A stretch of 10,546 bases of DNA from Anaerolineae bacterium (GTDB taxonomy: Bacteria; Chloroflexota; Anaerolineae; Aggregatilineales; Phototrophicaceae). Both the position numbers and the translations under genes were made by a program. The stretch covers positions 1-10,546 of the forward strand of contig WGEI01000356.1 of assembly GCA_015492875.1 (NCBI GenBank), given 5' to 3'. Shown here piece by piece: positions 1 through 5,764 of the stretch. The first letter of the stretch is position 1, and the number at the start of each line of letters is the position of its first letter. The notes beneath the pieces were generated by a model, which did not search any database, was not told where the DNA came from, and saw only the letters and a program-made list of their open reading frames with translations.

Positions 1-724
1 GTTGCGCATAAGCCGCATTTGTGGGGTCACTGCTTCCTGTGCGCCCGCCAATCATCACTAACCGAAACGCCAGCCCCTCCTGACGGACTGCCGCCAATGT
101 GTCAAGCAGTGTATCTAGGCCTTTGCTATGATTGATAAATCCAAAGTGGGCTAATAAGAGTTCTCCGTCCCGTACCCCGCAACCTTCACGCCACGCCTCT
201 CGTTCGTAGTTTTCAGGCAGTTGTGCCACTACTGTTCCCCCAATGGGGATAAGCCGCGCCCTATCCAGCTCTGCTACACGTTCATAGTCTTCATGGTTGG
301 TGACAATCACCCCGCTGGATTGTCGTGCTAAGTGCATCACAATCCAGTTACGCAATTTCCCCGCTTTGGGGAATAAATAGGGGAAGCGCAAATCGTGAAA
401 TGTCGTTACAATGGGCACGCTGGTGCAATGGGGGATAAAGTGAACGAATGGCGACATCCCATAAGCCGCCGTTTGAAAGTGCAAGTTAACGACATCTAGT
501 TGGTTCGTTTTTGCCCATTGTCTTACTGTATTTAAGCTGCCCATTCCCCAGCGTTGAACAGTGTTAGCGAGATGAATACGCTCGTTTGCTTCCGTTGTTG
601 TCGCGTGGCTGAGTACAAAGACTGCTTGCTCTTGGTTGGTGAATTGTTCCGCCAGAATATGACACACATCGCCCACGCCGCCCTGCATCGGGGGATATTC
701 ACCAGTGATGATTCCTATACGCAT
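1..724 (-). CDS. Glycosyltransferase family 4 protein (partial, N-terminal 241 residues)
   Basis: The gene starts at ATG 724-722 and stays open to the left edge, so the C-terminal part is outside the window. The protein opens MRIGIITGEYPPMQGGVGD, the N-terminal signature of GT-B fold family 4 enzymes: a first beta strand, then EYPP and a GG(V)GD loop. Further on are a TTFHDLRFPY segment (about residues 107-116), GVIVTNHEDYERV (136-148) and the start of the second Rossmann domain, with LLAHFGFINHSKGLD and then LVMIGG. The nucleotide-sugar binding EX7E region would lie beyond the edge. Family 4 enzymes transfer a sugar from a nucleotide donor, usually at the cytoplasmic membrane during glycan assembly. 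Donor and acceptor cannot be read from this part. Its ATG shares one base with the stop of the GT2 gene (TGATG), implying translational coupling. A mannosyl- or rhamnosyltransferase is possible given the gmd/rmd pair nearby, but that is inference. Confidence 0.88.
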   Translation of the reverse strand, partial: MRIGIITGEYPPMQGGVGDVCHILAEQFTNQEQAVFVLSHATTTEANERIHLANTVQRWGMGSLNTVRQWAKTNQLDVVNLHFQTAAYGMSPFVHFIPHCTSVPIVTTFHDLRFPYLFPKAGKLRNWIVMHLARQSSGVIVTNHEDYERVAELDRARLIPIGGTVVAQLPENYEREAWREGCGVRDGELLLAHFGFINHSKGLDTLLDTLAAVRQEGLAFRLVMIGGRTGSSDPTNAAYAQ

Positions 725-1686
725 CAGGATGCCTTCAAGCCAGAGCGTAAAACCCGCCAGTAAGTTTTGACACGCGCTTTTCGCAGCGCGCGTTTATGCC
801 CAATAAGCCCTTTAATAGCCTCTATGCCCAATTGCAAAGCGTAATTTTTTAACAAAAACAAGCGCAACATTCCCGCAACAAACGCGCCATGATACTTTTT
901 GTAATAACGCAGCTTACTCTGTTGAAAATGAATGTGCTTATGGGCTGGCACTTGGGCTGTGCTTTGCCCACCATGATGAACGATTTGTGCTTCGCCATAA
1001 TAGACAACGCGCCACCCCGCATTTTTGGCGCGTTTACACCAATCTAACTCTTCAAAAAACATCACGTAACCCGTATCCAAACCTCCAATCTGCTCATAGA
1101 CTTCGCGCCGCGCCAGCAAGGCAGACCCCTGTACCCAGTCCACATCCGCAATCGCATTATCCGCAATGTCTTCCGCATAGAACTGCGTGAGCATCTTTTT
1201 AGGCGCAAAGCTTTGCAGCCATGTGCTTTCAAAAAAGCCTAAACTCATAGTGGGAAAGCGCCGCCTTGTCGATTGGGTGCTGCCGTCGCTATTGAGCGTA
1301 TGCGGTCCAATAATCCCTACATCAGGATGCGCTTCTAGATAATCCAGCATTTGGGGTAGGGCATCGCCAATTAGTTCTGTATCAGGGTTTAGCATGAAGA
1401 GATAGCGCCCCTGTGCGGCTGCAAAACCGATATTGTTGCCACGAGTAAAACCTACATTCTCGCTTTGTGCCAATAGCGTCACTTGTGGGTAGCGCCCTCT
1501 CAACATCGTGACGGTTTCATCCCGACTAGCAGAATCAACAACAATGATTTCTGCCACATATTTGCCGTCACCTGTGCCACCCACTTGCACATGGCTCTTG
1601 AGAATGCTATCCAAACAGGCCGCTAGCAAATCAGCGACATTCCAACTCACGATAATGATGGATACATCAGGGGTTTTATTCTGCAT
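724..1686 (-). CDS. Glycosyltransferase family 2 protein (WbbL/rhamnosyltransferase-like)
   Basis: A 320-residue GT-A fold enzyme that probably adds a sugar to a surface polysaccharide or lipid-linked glycan on the cytoplasmic side. Visible motifs are VSIIIVSWN (8-16), the nucleotide-binding VVDSASRDET (49-58), GFTRGNN (79-85), the metal/sugar-nucleotide site FMLNPDTEL (97-105, a DxD variant), WVQGSALLARREV (184-196), and the acceptor/catalytic region MFFEELDWCKRAKNAGW (209-225) followed by IVHHGGQST (235-243). This order is typical of the COG1216 group, which includes many rhamnosyltransferases. I chose ATG 1686 because an AAGGA lies 11 bases upstream and GGGG 5 bases upstream. A TTG at 1731 would add 15 residues, but it has no ribosome site and spoils the usual start. 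The segment between residues 31 and 45 is a Gly-rich insertion before the third strand. The gene is translationally coupled to the downstream GT4 gene. Exact sugar specificity is not readable. Confidence 0.9.
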   Translation of the reverse strand: MQNKTPDVSIIIVSWNVADLLAACLDSILKSHVQVGGTGDGKYVAEIIVVDSASRDETVTMLRGRYPQVTLLAQSENVGFTRGNNIGFAAAQGRYLFMLNPDTELIGDALPQMLDYLEAHPDVGIIGPHTLNSDGSTQSTRRRFPTMSLGFFESTWLQSFAPKKMLTQFYAEDIADNAIADVDWVQGSALLARREVYEQIGGLDTGYVMFFEELDWCKRAKNAGWRVVYYGEAQIVHHGGQSTAQVPAHKHIHFQQSKLRYYKKYHGAFVAGMLRLFLLKNYALQLGIEAIKGLIGHKRALRKARVKTYWRVLRSGLKAS

Positions 1687-1832
1687 TGCCGCCCCAGTCC
1701 TTTTTACAAATACCAAATAGGATTTTACCAACAGTTTACGAAATACCAGAGCGTTAACACACTCTCTTTACAACTTCGTTTTACCATAGTTTCAGAACAC
1801 AATATCAAAGCACGGATATTTAGGAGGTTATC
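1687..1832. promoter_or_regulatory. Divergent intergenic region with weak promoter candidates on both strands
   Basis: These 146 bases separate the minus-strand GT2 gene from the plus-strand repeat protein and must drive at least the latter. On the plus strand, TTTACC (1780-1785) and TATCAA (1803-1808) are 17 bases apart and each match the sigma-70 consensus at 4 of 6 positions. They are followed by a strong AGGAGG at 1822-1827, five bases before the ATG. On the minus strand, TAAAAT (complement of 1722-1727) is a 5-of-6 match to the -10 box and would give a leader of about 30 bases, but no good -35 precedes it. No open frame or strong hairpin was seen here. Confidence 0.3.
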
Positions 1833-2912
1833 ATGTTCAAAAAATCAATCGTCGTAGTTGTCTTAGTAGCGCTTATGGCGCTGTTTGTCGGCGCGGTCAG
1901 TGCTCAGGATGATACCGGCACACCCGAAGAGCGTGAGCGCAATCGCATTGGTACAACAGCTATTCGTCAGGCCATTCAAATTCTATCTGAAGAAACTGGA
2001 CTGAGCGGGCAGGAAATCCTCGCCCAGCTTCAAGAAGGCATGACCTTAGCTGACATCATCATCGCCAATGGCGGCAGTGTGGATTCTGTGATTGCGTCTG
2101 CTGTTGCCGCCGTTAATGAGCGGGTACAACAAGCGCTCGAAAATGGCAACATCACCCAAGAACAGGCCGATAATATGCTGGCTAACATTGAACAGCTCAT
2201 TACTGATGCGGTGAATGGGGATTTACCTCTGCCATCAGTTGGACATCGTGGCCCTTCTGTAGATGCTCTTCGTGAGGCTGCTGGGCGCAACTTGATTAGT
2301 GCTGTGACAGAAGTCACTGGTTTGGAAGCACGCGATATTATTCAGCAAATGCGCGATGGTTCGACATTGGCCGAAGTCATTACCGCTAATGGTGGTGATG
2401 TAGATGCTGTTGTCGCTGCTGCGGTTGCTAGTGCCACTGAGAAAATTAACCAGCTGGTCGCTGAAGGTAGACTGACTCAGGAGCAGGCCGATGAACTCAT
2501 CGCTTCGCTAGAGAGTATCTATACTGAAGCTGTAAATGGCTCATTCCCTGGGCGTGGTGACCGCGGCGACCGTGAACGCCCAAACCGCGACGAACGGCGC
2601 TTGGGCAACGGGATTGTGCAACAAGTTGCCGAAGCCACTGGTTTAGAGGCACGCGACATTCTCCAGCAACTGCGCGATGGTAGCACCTTAGCCGATATTT
2701 TGGCTAGTGCTGGCGTCGACGTGGATGGTTTCATGGATACGCTGCTTCTCCCCGCTGTGCAGCGGTTAAATGCAGCAGTCGCCGATGGCCGTCTCACACA
2801 AGAAGAAGCAGATGCCCGCCTTGAGCAAATCCGCAGCACCTTGCTGGAACGCCTGAATAATCCTGCCAATCCCCCAATGCCGCCTGAGGCTGAATCTAGC
2901 ACTGATAGCTAA
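1833..2912 (+). CDS. Secreted protein with three 107-residue helical repeats, function unknown
   Basis: A 359-residue protein of unknown function. Residues 1-25 are a clear Sec signal peptide (MFKKS, hydrophobic core, GAVSAQ), with likely cleavage near A24. There is no lipobox, second membrane segment or sortase motif, so the mature protein should be soluble outside the membrane. The mature part is three repeats. Each starts near TGL, runs through (E/R)DGSTLA(E/D)(I/V)I, ANGGxVDxV, an Ala-rich helix and G(R/N)(L/I)TQEQAD, and ends in AVNG. The repeats are predicted helical, contain no cysteine and are rich in Gln, Ala and Asp. Linkers are Arg/Asp/Gly- and Pro-rich (129-152, 237-258), and the C-terminus is a Pro/Ser/Glu tail. 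The TQEQAD/TLAEI pattern recalls repeats in exported hypothetical proteins of Actinobacteria and Chloroflexota; I know no assigned role. The start is fixed by AGGAGG five bases upstream. The gene is monocistronic: it ends at a terminator and the next gene converges on it. Confidence 0.88.
   Translation: MFKKSIVVVVLVALMALFVGAVSAQDDTGTPEERERNRIGTTAIRQAIQILSEETGLSGQEILAQLQEGMTLADIIIANGGSVDSVIASAVAAVNERVQQALENGNITQEQADNMLANIEQLITDAVNGDLPLPSVGHRGPSVDALREAAGRNLISAVTEVTGLEARDIIQQMRDGSTLAEVITANGGDVDAVVAAAVASATEKINQLVAEGRLTQEQADELIASLESIYTEAVNGSFPGRGDRGDRERPNRDERRLGNGIVQQVAEATGLEARDILQQLRDGSTLADILASAGVDVDGFMDTLLLPAVQRLNAAVADGRLTQEEADARLEQIRSTLLERLNNPANPPMPPEAESSTDS
1965..2861 (+). repeat. Three in-frame tandem repeats with a 321-base period
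   Basis: The units begin at about 1965, 2286 and 2607 (residues 45, 152 and 259); the third is cut short at its C-terminal linker. TGL falls at residues 55, 162 and 269, and the E-x-A-D motif at 110, 217 and 324, so the spacing is exactly 107 residues throughout, linkers included. The second and third units are closest: LEARDI(I/L)QQ(M/L)RDGSTLA is nearly identical and the DNA also matches well (for example around 2318-2341 and 2639-2662). The first unit has diverged more. Confidence 0.88.
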
Positions 2913-2934
2913 ATACCAGCTTTCACTTGAAAAC

Positions 2935-2962
2935 AAGAGCGCCTGAGTTCGGGCGCTCTTTT
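2935..2962. terminator. Bidirectional rho-independent terminator between convergent genes
   Basis: A perfect 9-bp stem (2935-2943 with 2952-2960, AAGAGCGCC/GGCGCTCTT) closes an 8-base loop. On the plus strand it runs into TTTT (2959-2962), 23 bases after the stop of the repeat protein gene. On the minus strand it lies just past the tatD stop and is followed by TTGTTTTC, so it should serve both converging units. Confidence 0.87.
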
Positions 2963-2965
2963 GCA

Positions 2966-3751
2966 TTAGCTGAGCTTGAAAAGGCGTTCGGCGTTTCGTG
3001 TCGTGATTTGCCCCATCTCATCAGGACTAACGCCATGTAATTGGGCTAATTGCTCCACAATATAGGGGATATAGGCTGGCTCATTGCGCTTCCCACGATA
3101 TGGATGCGGCGTTAAAAAAGGGCCATCTGTTTCTACGAGAATGCGGTCTAATGGGATTTGCGATGCTATTTCCCGTAGTTCATCGGCCTTCTTAAATGTG
3201 ATAGGGCCAGTAAAGCCCAGATAGAAACCAGCAGCTAGCGCCCGCTGGGCAATAGCCATTGACGCTGAAAAGGAATGTAAAACGCCTGCGCGTCCCTGCA
3301 GGTTTTCGGGCAAAGTGTTTGCCCATGCCTCCAGAATATCGATGACATCCTCACTTGCTTCACGGTTATGGATAATCACCGGCAATTCTAATTTTGCAGC
3401 GAGTTCCAATTGGCTTTCTAGCGCCCACCGTTGCTTGTGTTTGGGGCTTTTATCCCAGTAATAATCAAGCCCTATTTCGCCAATGGCCACAACTTCGCCC
3501 TCTTGTGCTAGCGCTTCAATTGGCCCTAAAATTTCGGCTTGAAAATCAGCGCTGCTATTGGGGTGAATGCCAACAGCGGCAAAAATTCCTTGATATGTTG
3601 TTGCCAGTTGCAGAGCTTCATAGCTAGATGACACATCAATCGCAGGGACGATCATTCGGGTAACCCCAGCATCAACCGCCCGTTGAATGACTTGCGGGCG
3701 GTCTTCGTTATATCGTTCAAAATTGAGGTGGCAATGCGTATCAATGAGCAT
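2966..3751 (-). CDS. tatD: TatD family metal-dependent hydrolase (Mg-dependent DNase)
   Basis: A 261-residue TIM-barrel amidohydrolase-superfamily enzyme of normal TatD length. Metal ligands are all present: DTHCHL (H6, H8), the glutamate in GEIGLDYYW (E92), IIHNRE (H128), VLHSFS (H159) and the aspartate in ETDGPFLTPHP (D209). GIHPNSS (61-67) is another family hallmark. Characterised relatives are cytoplasmic 3'-5' exonucleases acting on DNA and damaged or D-aminoacylated substrates; despite the name they are not required for Tat export. The ATG lies five bases after the gmd stop and has no convincing Shine-Dalgarno sequence, so translation probably depends on ribosomes arriving from gmd. It is the last gene of the rmd-gmd-tatD operon and ends at the shared terminator. 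The usual ETDAPxL is ETDGPFL here, a mild variation. The functional link to sugar-nucleotide synthesis is unclear; it may simply be co-transcribed. Confidence 0.95.
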   Translation of the reverse strand: MLIDTHCHLNFERYNEDRPQVIQRAVDAGVTRMIVPAIDVSSSYEALQLATTYQGIFAAVGIHPNSSADFQAEILGPIEALAQEGEVVAIGEIGLDYYWDKSPKHKQRWALESQLELAAKLELPVIIHNREASEDVIDILEAWANTLPENLQGRAGVLHSFSASMAIAQRALAAGFYLGFTGPITFKKADELREIASQIPLDRILVETDGPFLTPHPYRGKRNEPAYIPYIVEQLAQLHGVSPDEMGQITTRNAERLFKLS

Positions 3752-3756
3752 AAGTC

Positions 3757-4731
3757 TTAGAGGCGATGCTGTTCTTTAAGTAGTTCAATATCCGCTTCAA
3801 CCATCATCTGGATCAGCTGTTCAAACGAAACGCGCGGCTTCCACCCTAGTTTCTGATTTGCTTTCGTTGGGTCTCCAACCAACAGGTCTACTTCTGCTGG
3901 CCGCATAAACCGCTCATCTTGAACAACGTAATCTTGCCAGTTTAAGTCCACACACGCGAAAGCAACTTCTACCAGCCGTTGAACAGAGTGGGTTTGGCCT
4001 GTTGCCACTACATAATCATCAGGCGTATCCTGCTGTAGCATCAACCACATCGCTTGCACATAATCGCCAGCGAAACCCCAATCGCGCTGTGCATCCAAAT
4101 TGCCTAGTCGCAGCTCATTGCCCAGCCCCAACTTGATTTTTGCGGCATGGTAAGTGACTTTACGTGTCACAAACTCTAGGCCACGTCGGGGGCTTTCATG
4201 GTTGAATAAGATGCCGCTGGAAGCATGTAAACCGAAGCTTTCACGATAGTTTACTGTAATCCAATGCCCATAGACCTTTGCCACGCCATAAGGGCTGCGT
4301 GGGTAGAATGGGGTAGTTTCTTTTTGCGGCACTTCTCGCACTTTACCAAACATTTCACTGCTAGAGGCTTGGTAGAAGCGAATTTCTGGATTAACTGTGC
4401 GGATTGCATCCAAAATACGAGTGACGCCGAGCGCTGTCACATCACCGGTGAAAACGGGCTGTATCCATGAAGTTTGAACGAAACTTTGCGCCGCGAGATT
4501 ATAAACCTCTTCAGGTTCAACTTCTTGTAATGTCCGTGTGAGGCTTGTCTGGTCGCTCATATCGCCAGATACCAGCGTAATCTGGTCTTGAATGTGGCGA
4601 ATACGGGGGAAATCTAATGTGCTTGTACGCCGTACCAACCCAAAGACCTCGTAGCCCTTACTGAGCAAAAACTCAGCTAGATAAGAGCCATCTTGGCCGG
4701 TGATACCGGTAATTAAAGCGCGTTTACCCAT
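3757..4731 (-). CDS. gmd: GDP-mannose 4,6-dehydratase
   Basis: A 324-residue extended short-chain dehydrogenase that converts GDP-D-mannose to GDP-4-keto-6-deoxy-D-mannose with bound NADP(H) in the cytoplasm. The cofactor loop is TGITGQDGSYLAE (8-20), the Gmd-specific GxxGQDG form, followed by the RRTST segment (34-38). The catalytic region reads QASSSEMFG (121-129), then KETTPFYPRSPYGVAK (137-152), giving Ser124, Glu126, Tyr148 and Lys152; the first residue is threonine in E. coli Gmd, a conservative change. FNHESPRRG (176-184) and the GNLDAQRDWGFAGDYVQAMW stretch (210-229) are family hallmarks. ATG 4731 is chosen because AAGGAA sits 9 bases upstream; an upstream TTG at 4770 would overlap rmd and add 13 unconserved residues. 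Only two bases separate it from the rmd stop. The slightly short length compared with E. coli (about 370) matches other bacterial Gmd proteins that lack N- and C-terminal extensions. Confidence 0.97.
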   Translation of the reverse strand: MGKRALITGITGQDGSYLAEFLLSKGYEVFGLVRRTSTLDFPRIRHIQDQITLVSGDMSDQTSLTRTLQEVEPEEVYNLAAQSFVQTSWIQPVFTGDVTALGVTRILDAIRTVNPEIRFYQASSSEMFGKVREVPQKETTPFYPRSPYGVAKVYGHWITVNYRESFGLHASSGILFNHESPRRGLEFVTRKVTYHAAKIKLGLGNELRLGNLDAQRDWGFAGDYVQAMWLMLQQDTPDDYVVATGQTHSVQRLVEVAFACVDLNWQDYVVQDERFMRPAEVDLLVGDPTKANQKLGWKPRVSFEQLIQMMVEADIELLKEQHRL

Positions 4732-4733
4732 CC

Positions 4734-5693
4734 CTAGAAGTTCCTTTCCTGCTTGATACGCTGGCGACAATCTTCCAGCACATCTTTTAATGTTTGCTCG
4801 AACGGTATTTCAGGTTGCCATCCCGTTGTAGCGTGAAGGCGTGTTGCATCGCCCTGAATAATGGGAATGTCAACCGGGCGCAACCGGCTTTCATCTACAC
4901 GCACCTCAATCTCTATATCTGTGTATTGGAATAACACATCGAGAATATCCTGTGCGCTATACGTTTTTCCGGATGCGATATTATAGGCTTCGCCGGCAGT
5001 ACCCTTATCCATAATGAGGCGGTAAGCCCGCACAATATCTCGCACATCAGTAAAATCCCGCTGCGGCGCAAGGTTGCCCACATAAATGATTGGCTCTTGC
5101 AGTCCCGCTTCAATGCGCGCAATTTGCATGGCGAATGCCGGCGCGACGAAACGCTCGCTTTGGCTGGGACCAAAATGATTAAACGGGCGCGCCCTCATAA
5201 TAGGTAACTCATGGCTGATATGATATTGCAGCCCCAGCATATCTTGGGCGATTTTACTGACGCTGTAAGGGCTAGATGGCCTTAATGGTGCTGCTTCACT
5301 CAGCGGCAATTCATCCGGCTGAACCGCGCCATAAATTTCTGCTGAACTGATTATCAGCATACGTGGGCGAATGTTCGCCTTTAGGCAACCTAAAATGATA
5401 TTGAGTTGAGCGCGGATATTGTTCTCCAGCGTTTCCCATGGGTCTTCAAATGACCGTGGCACAAAAGCTTGCGCTGCTAGGTGATAGATGTAATCAGGCT
5501 GAAGCTTTTTAATCAGCGCAAAAGTTGCTTCTTCGTCCTTCAAATCCAGTTCATGACAAACGACATCATTATGGGGGGGCGCTGGCCGTTGAAGCACTGT
5601 GCCATACAGTTCAGCGTCAGGATAAATAGCCCTCAGATGATGTACGAGATGTTGACCGACGAAACCGCCGGCGCCAGTGATAAGGATACGCAC
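4734..5693 (-). CDS. rmd: GDP-6-deoxy-D-mannose reductase (GDP-4-keto-6-deoxy-D-mannose reductase)
   Basis: A 319-residue NAD(P)-binding extended SDR. With the adjacent gmd it should reduce GDP-4-keto-6-deoxy-D-mannose to GDP-D-rhamnose. The cofactor loop is ITGAGGFVGQHL (5-16). The catalytic set is SSAEIYG (116-122), then PYSVSK with Tyr143 and Lys147. The Rmd-type signature is RPFNHFGPSQSERFVAPAFA (169-188), then VGNLAPQRDFTDVRDIVRAY (205-224) and a C-terminal SRLRPVDIPIIQGD. These favour Rmd over GDP-L-fucose synthase, which has a different active-site region and also epimerises. The best start is GTG 5693: GGAAAG ends 6 bases before it. The in-frame TTG at 5699 would abut that site directly and is unlikely. 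It is the first gene of the operon, with gmd two bases downstream. A close epimerase with another substrate cannot be fully excluded. Confidence 0.88.
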   Translation of the reverse strand: MRILITGAGGFVGQHLVHHLRAIYPDAELYGTVLQRPAPPHNDVVCHELDLKDEEATFALIKKLQPDYIYHLAAQAFVPRSFEDPWETLENNIRAQLNIILGCLKANIRPRMLIISSAEIYGAVQPDELPLSEAAPLRPSSPYSVSKIAQDMLGLQYHISHELPIMRARPFNHFGPSQSERFVAPAFAMQIARIEAGLQEPIIYVGNLAPQRDFTDVRDIVRAYRLIMDKGTAGEAYNIASGKTYSAQDILDVLFQYTDIEIEVRVDESRLRPVDIPIIQGDATRLHATTGWQPEIPFEQTLKDVLEDCRQRIKQERNF

Positions 5694-5714
5694 CGTCAAC
5701 TTTCCAGTTTACAA

Positions 5715-5739
5715 GCGTTAACTAACGCAGGGCATTATA
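5715..5739 (-). promoter_or_regulatory. Promoter -10 box and overlapping dyad upstream of rmd-gmd-tatD
   Basis: On the minus strand a perfect TATAAT lies at 5739-5734 (plus-strand ATTATA), giving a predicted start near 5727 and a leader of about 34 bases. No clear -35 is present 16-18 bases upstream, so an activator or another -35 may be needed. A perfect 14-base dyad, GCGTTA-AC-TAACGC (5715-5728), sits at the predicted transcription start, where a repressor could act. Basis: pattern seen directly; regulatory role inferred. Confidence 0.45.
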
Positions 5740-5764
5740 AACAAACTTATGCACACCGCTACCC

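Noticed and set aside
554..763. Plus-strand frame of 69 codons at the GT2/GT4 junction
   Set aside because: It lies antisense to conserved glycosyltransferase motifs and has no ribosome site; taken as chance.
1751..1768. Imperfect dyad around GCGTTAACACACTC between the GT2 and repeat-protein genes
   Set aside because: Only short outer arms pair and the centre is unbalanced; kept only as a partial match to the dyad upstream of rmd.
1965..2861. Tandem repeats as a CRISPR array or non-coding satellite
   Set aside because: The period is 321 bases, the repeats diverge mainly at synonymous or conservative positions and remain in frame; they are coding protein repeats.
2030..2902. Long minus-strand open frames opposite the repeat protein gene
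   Set aside because: They mirror the repetitive, codon-biased plus-strand gene, have low-complexity Ser/Ala/Arg content, no ribosome site and no recognisable domain. The plus-strand gene has a signal peptide, an AGGAGG and clear repeats.
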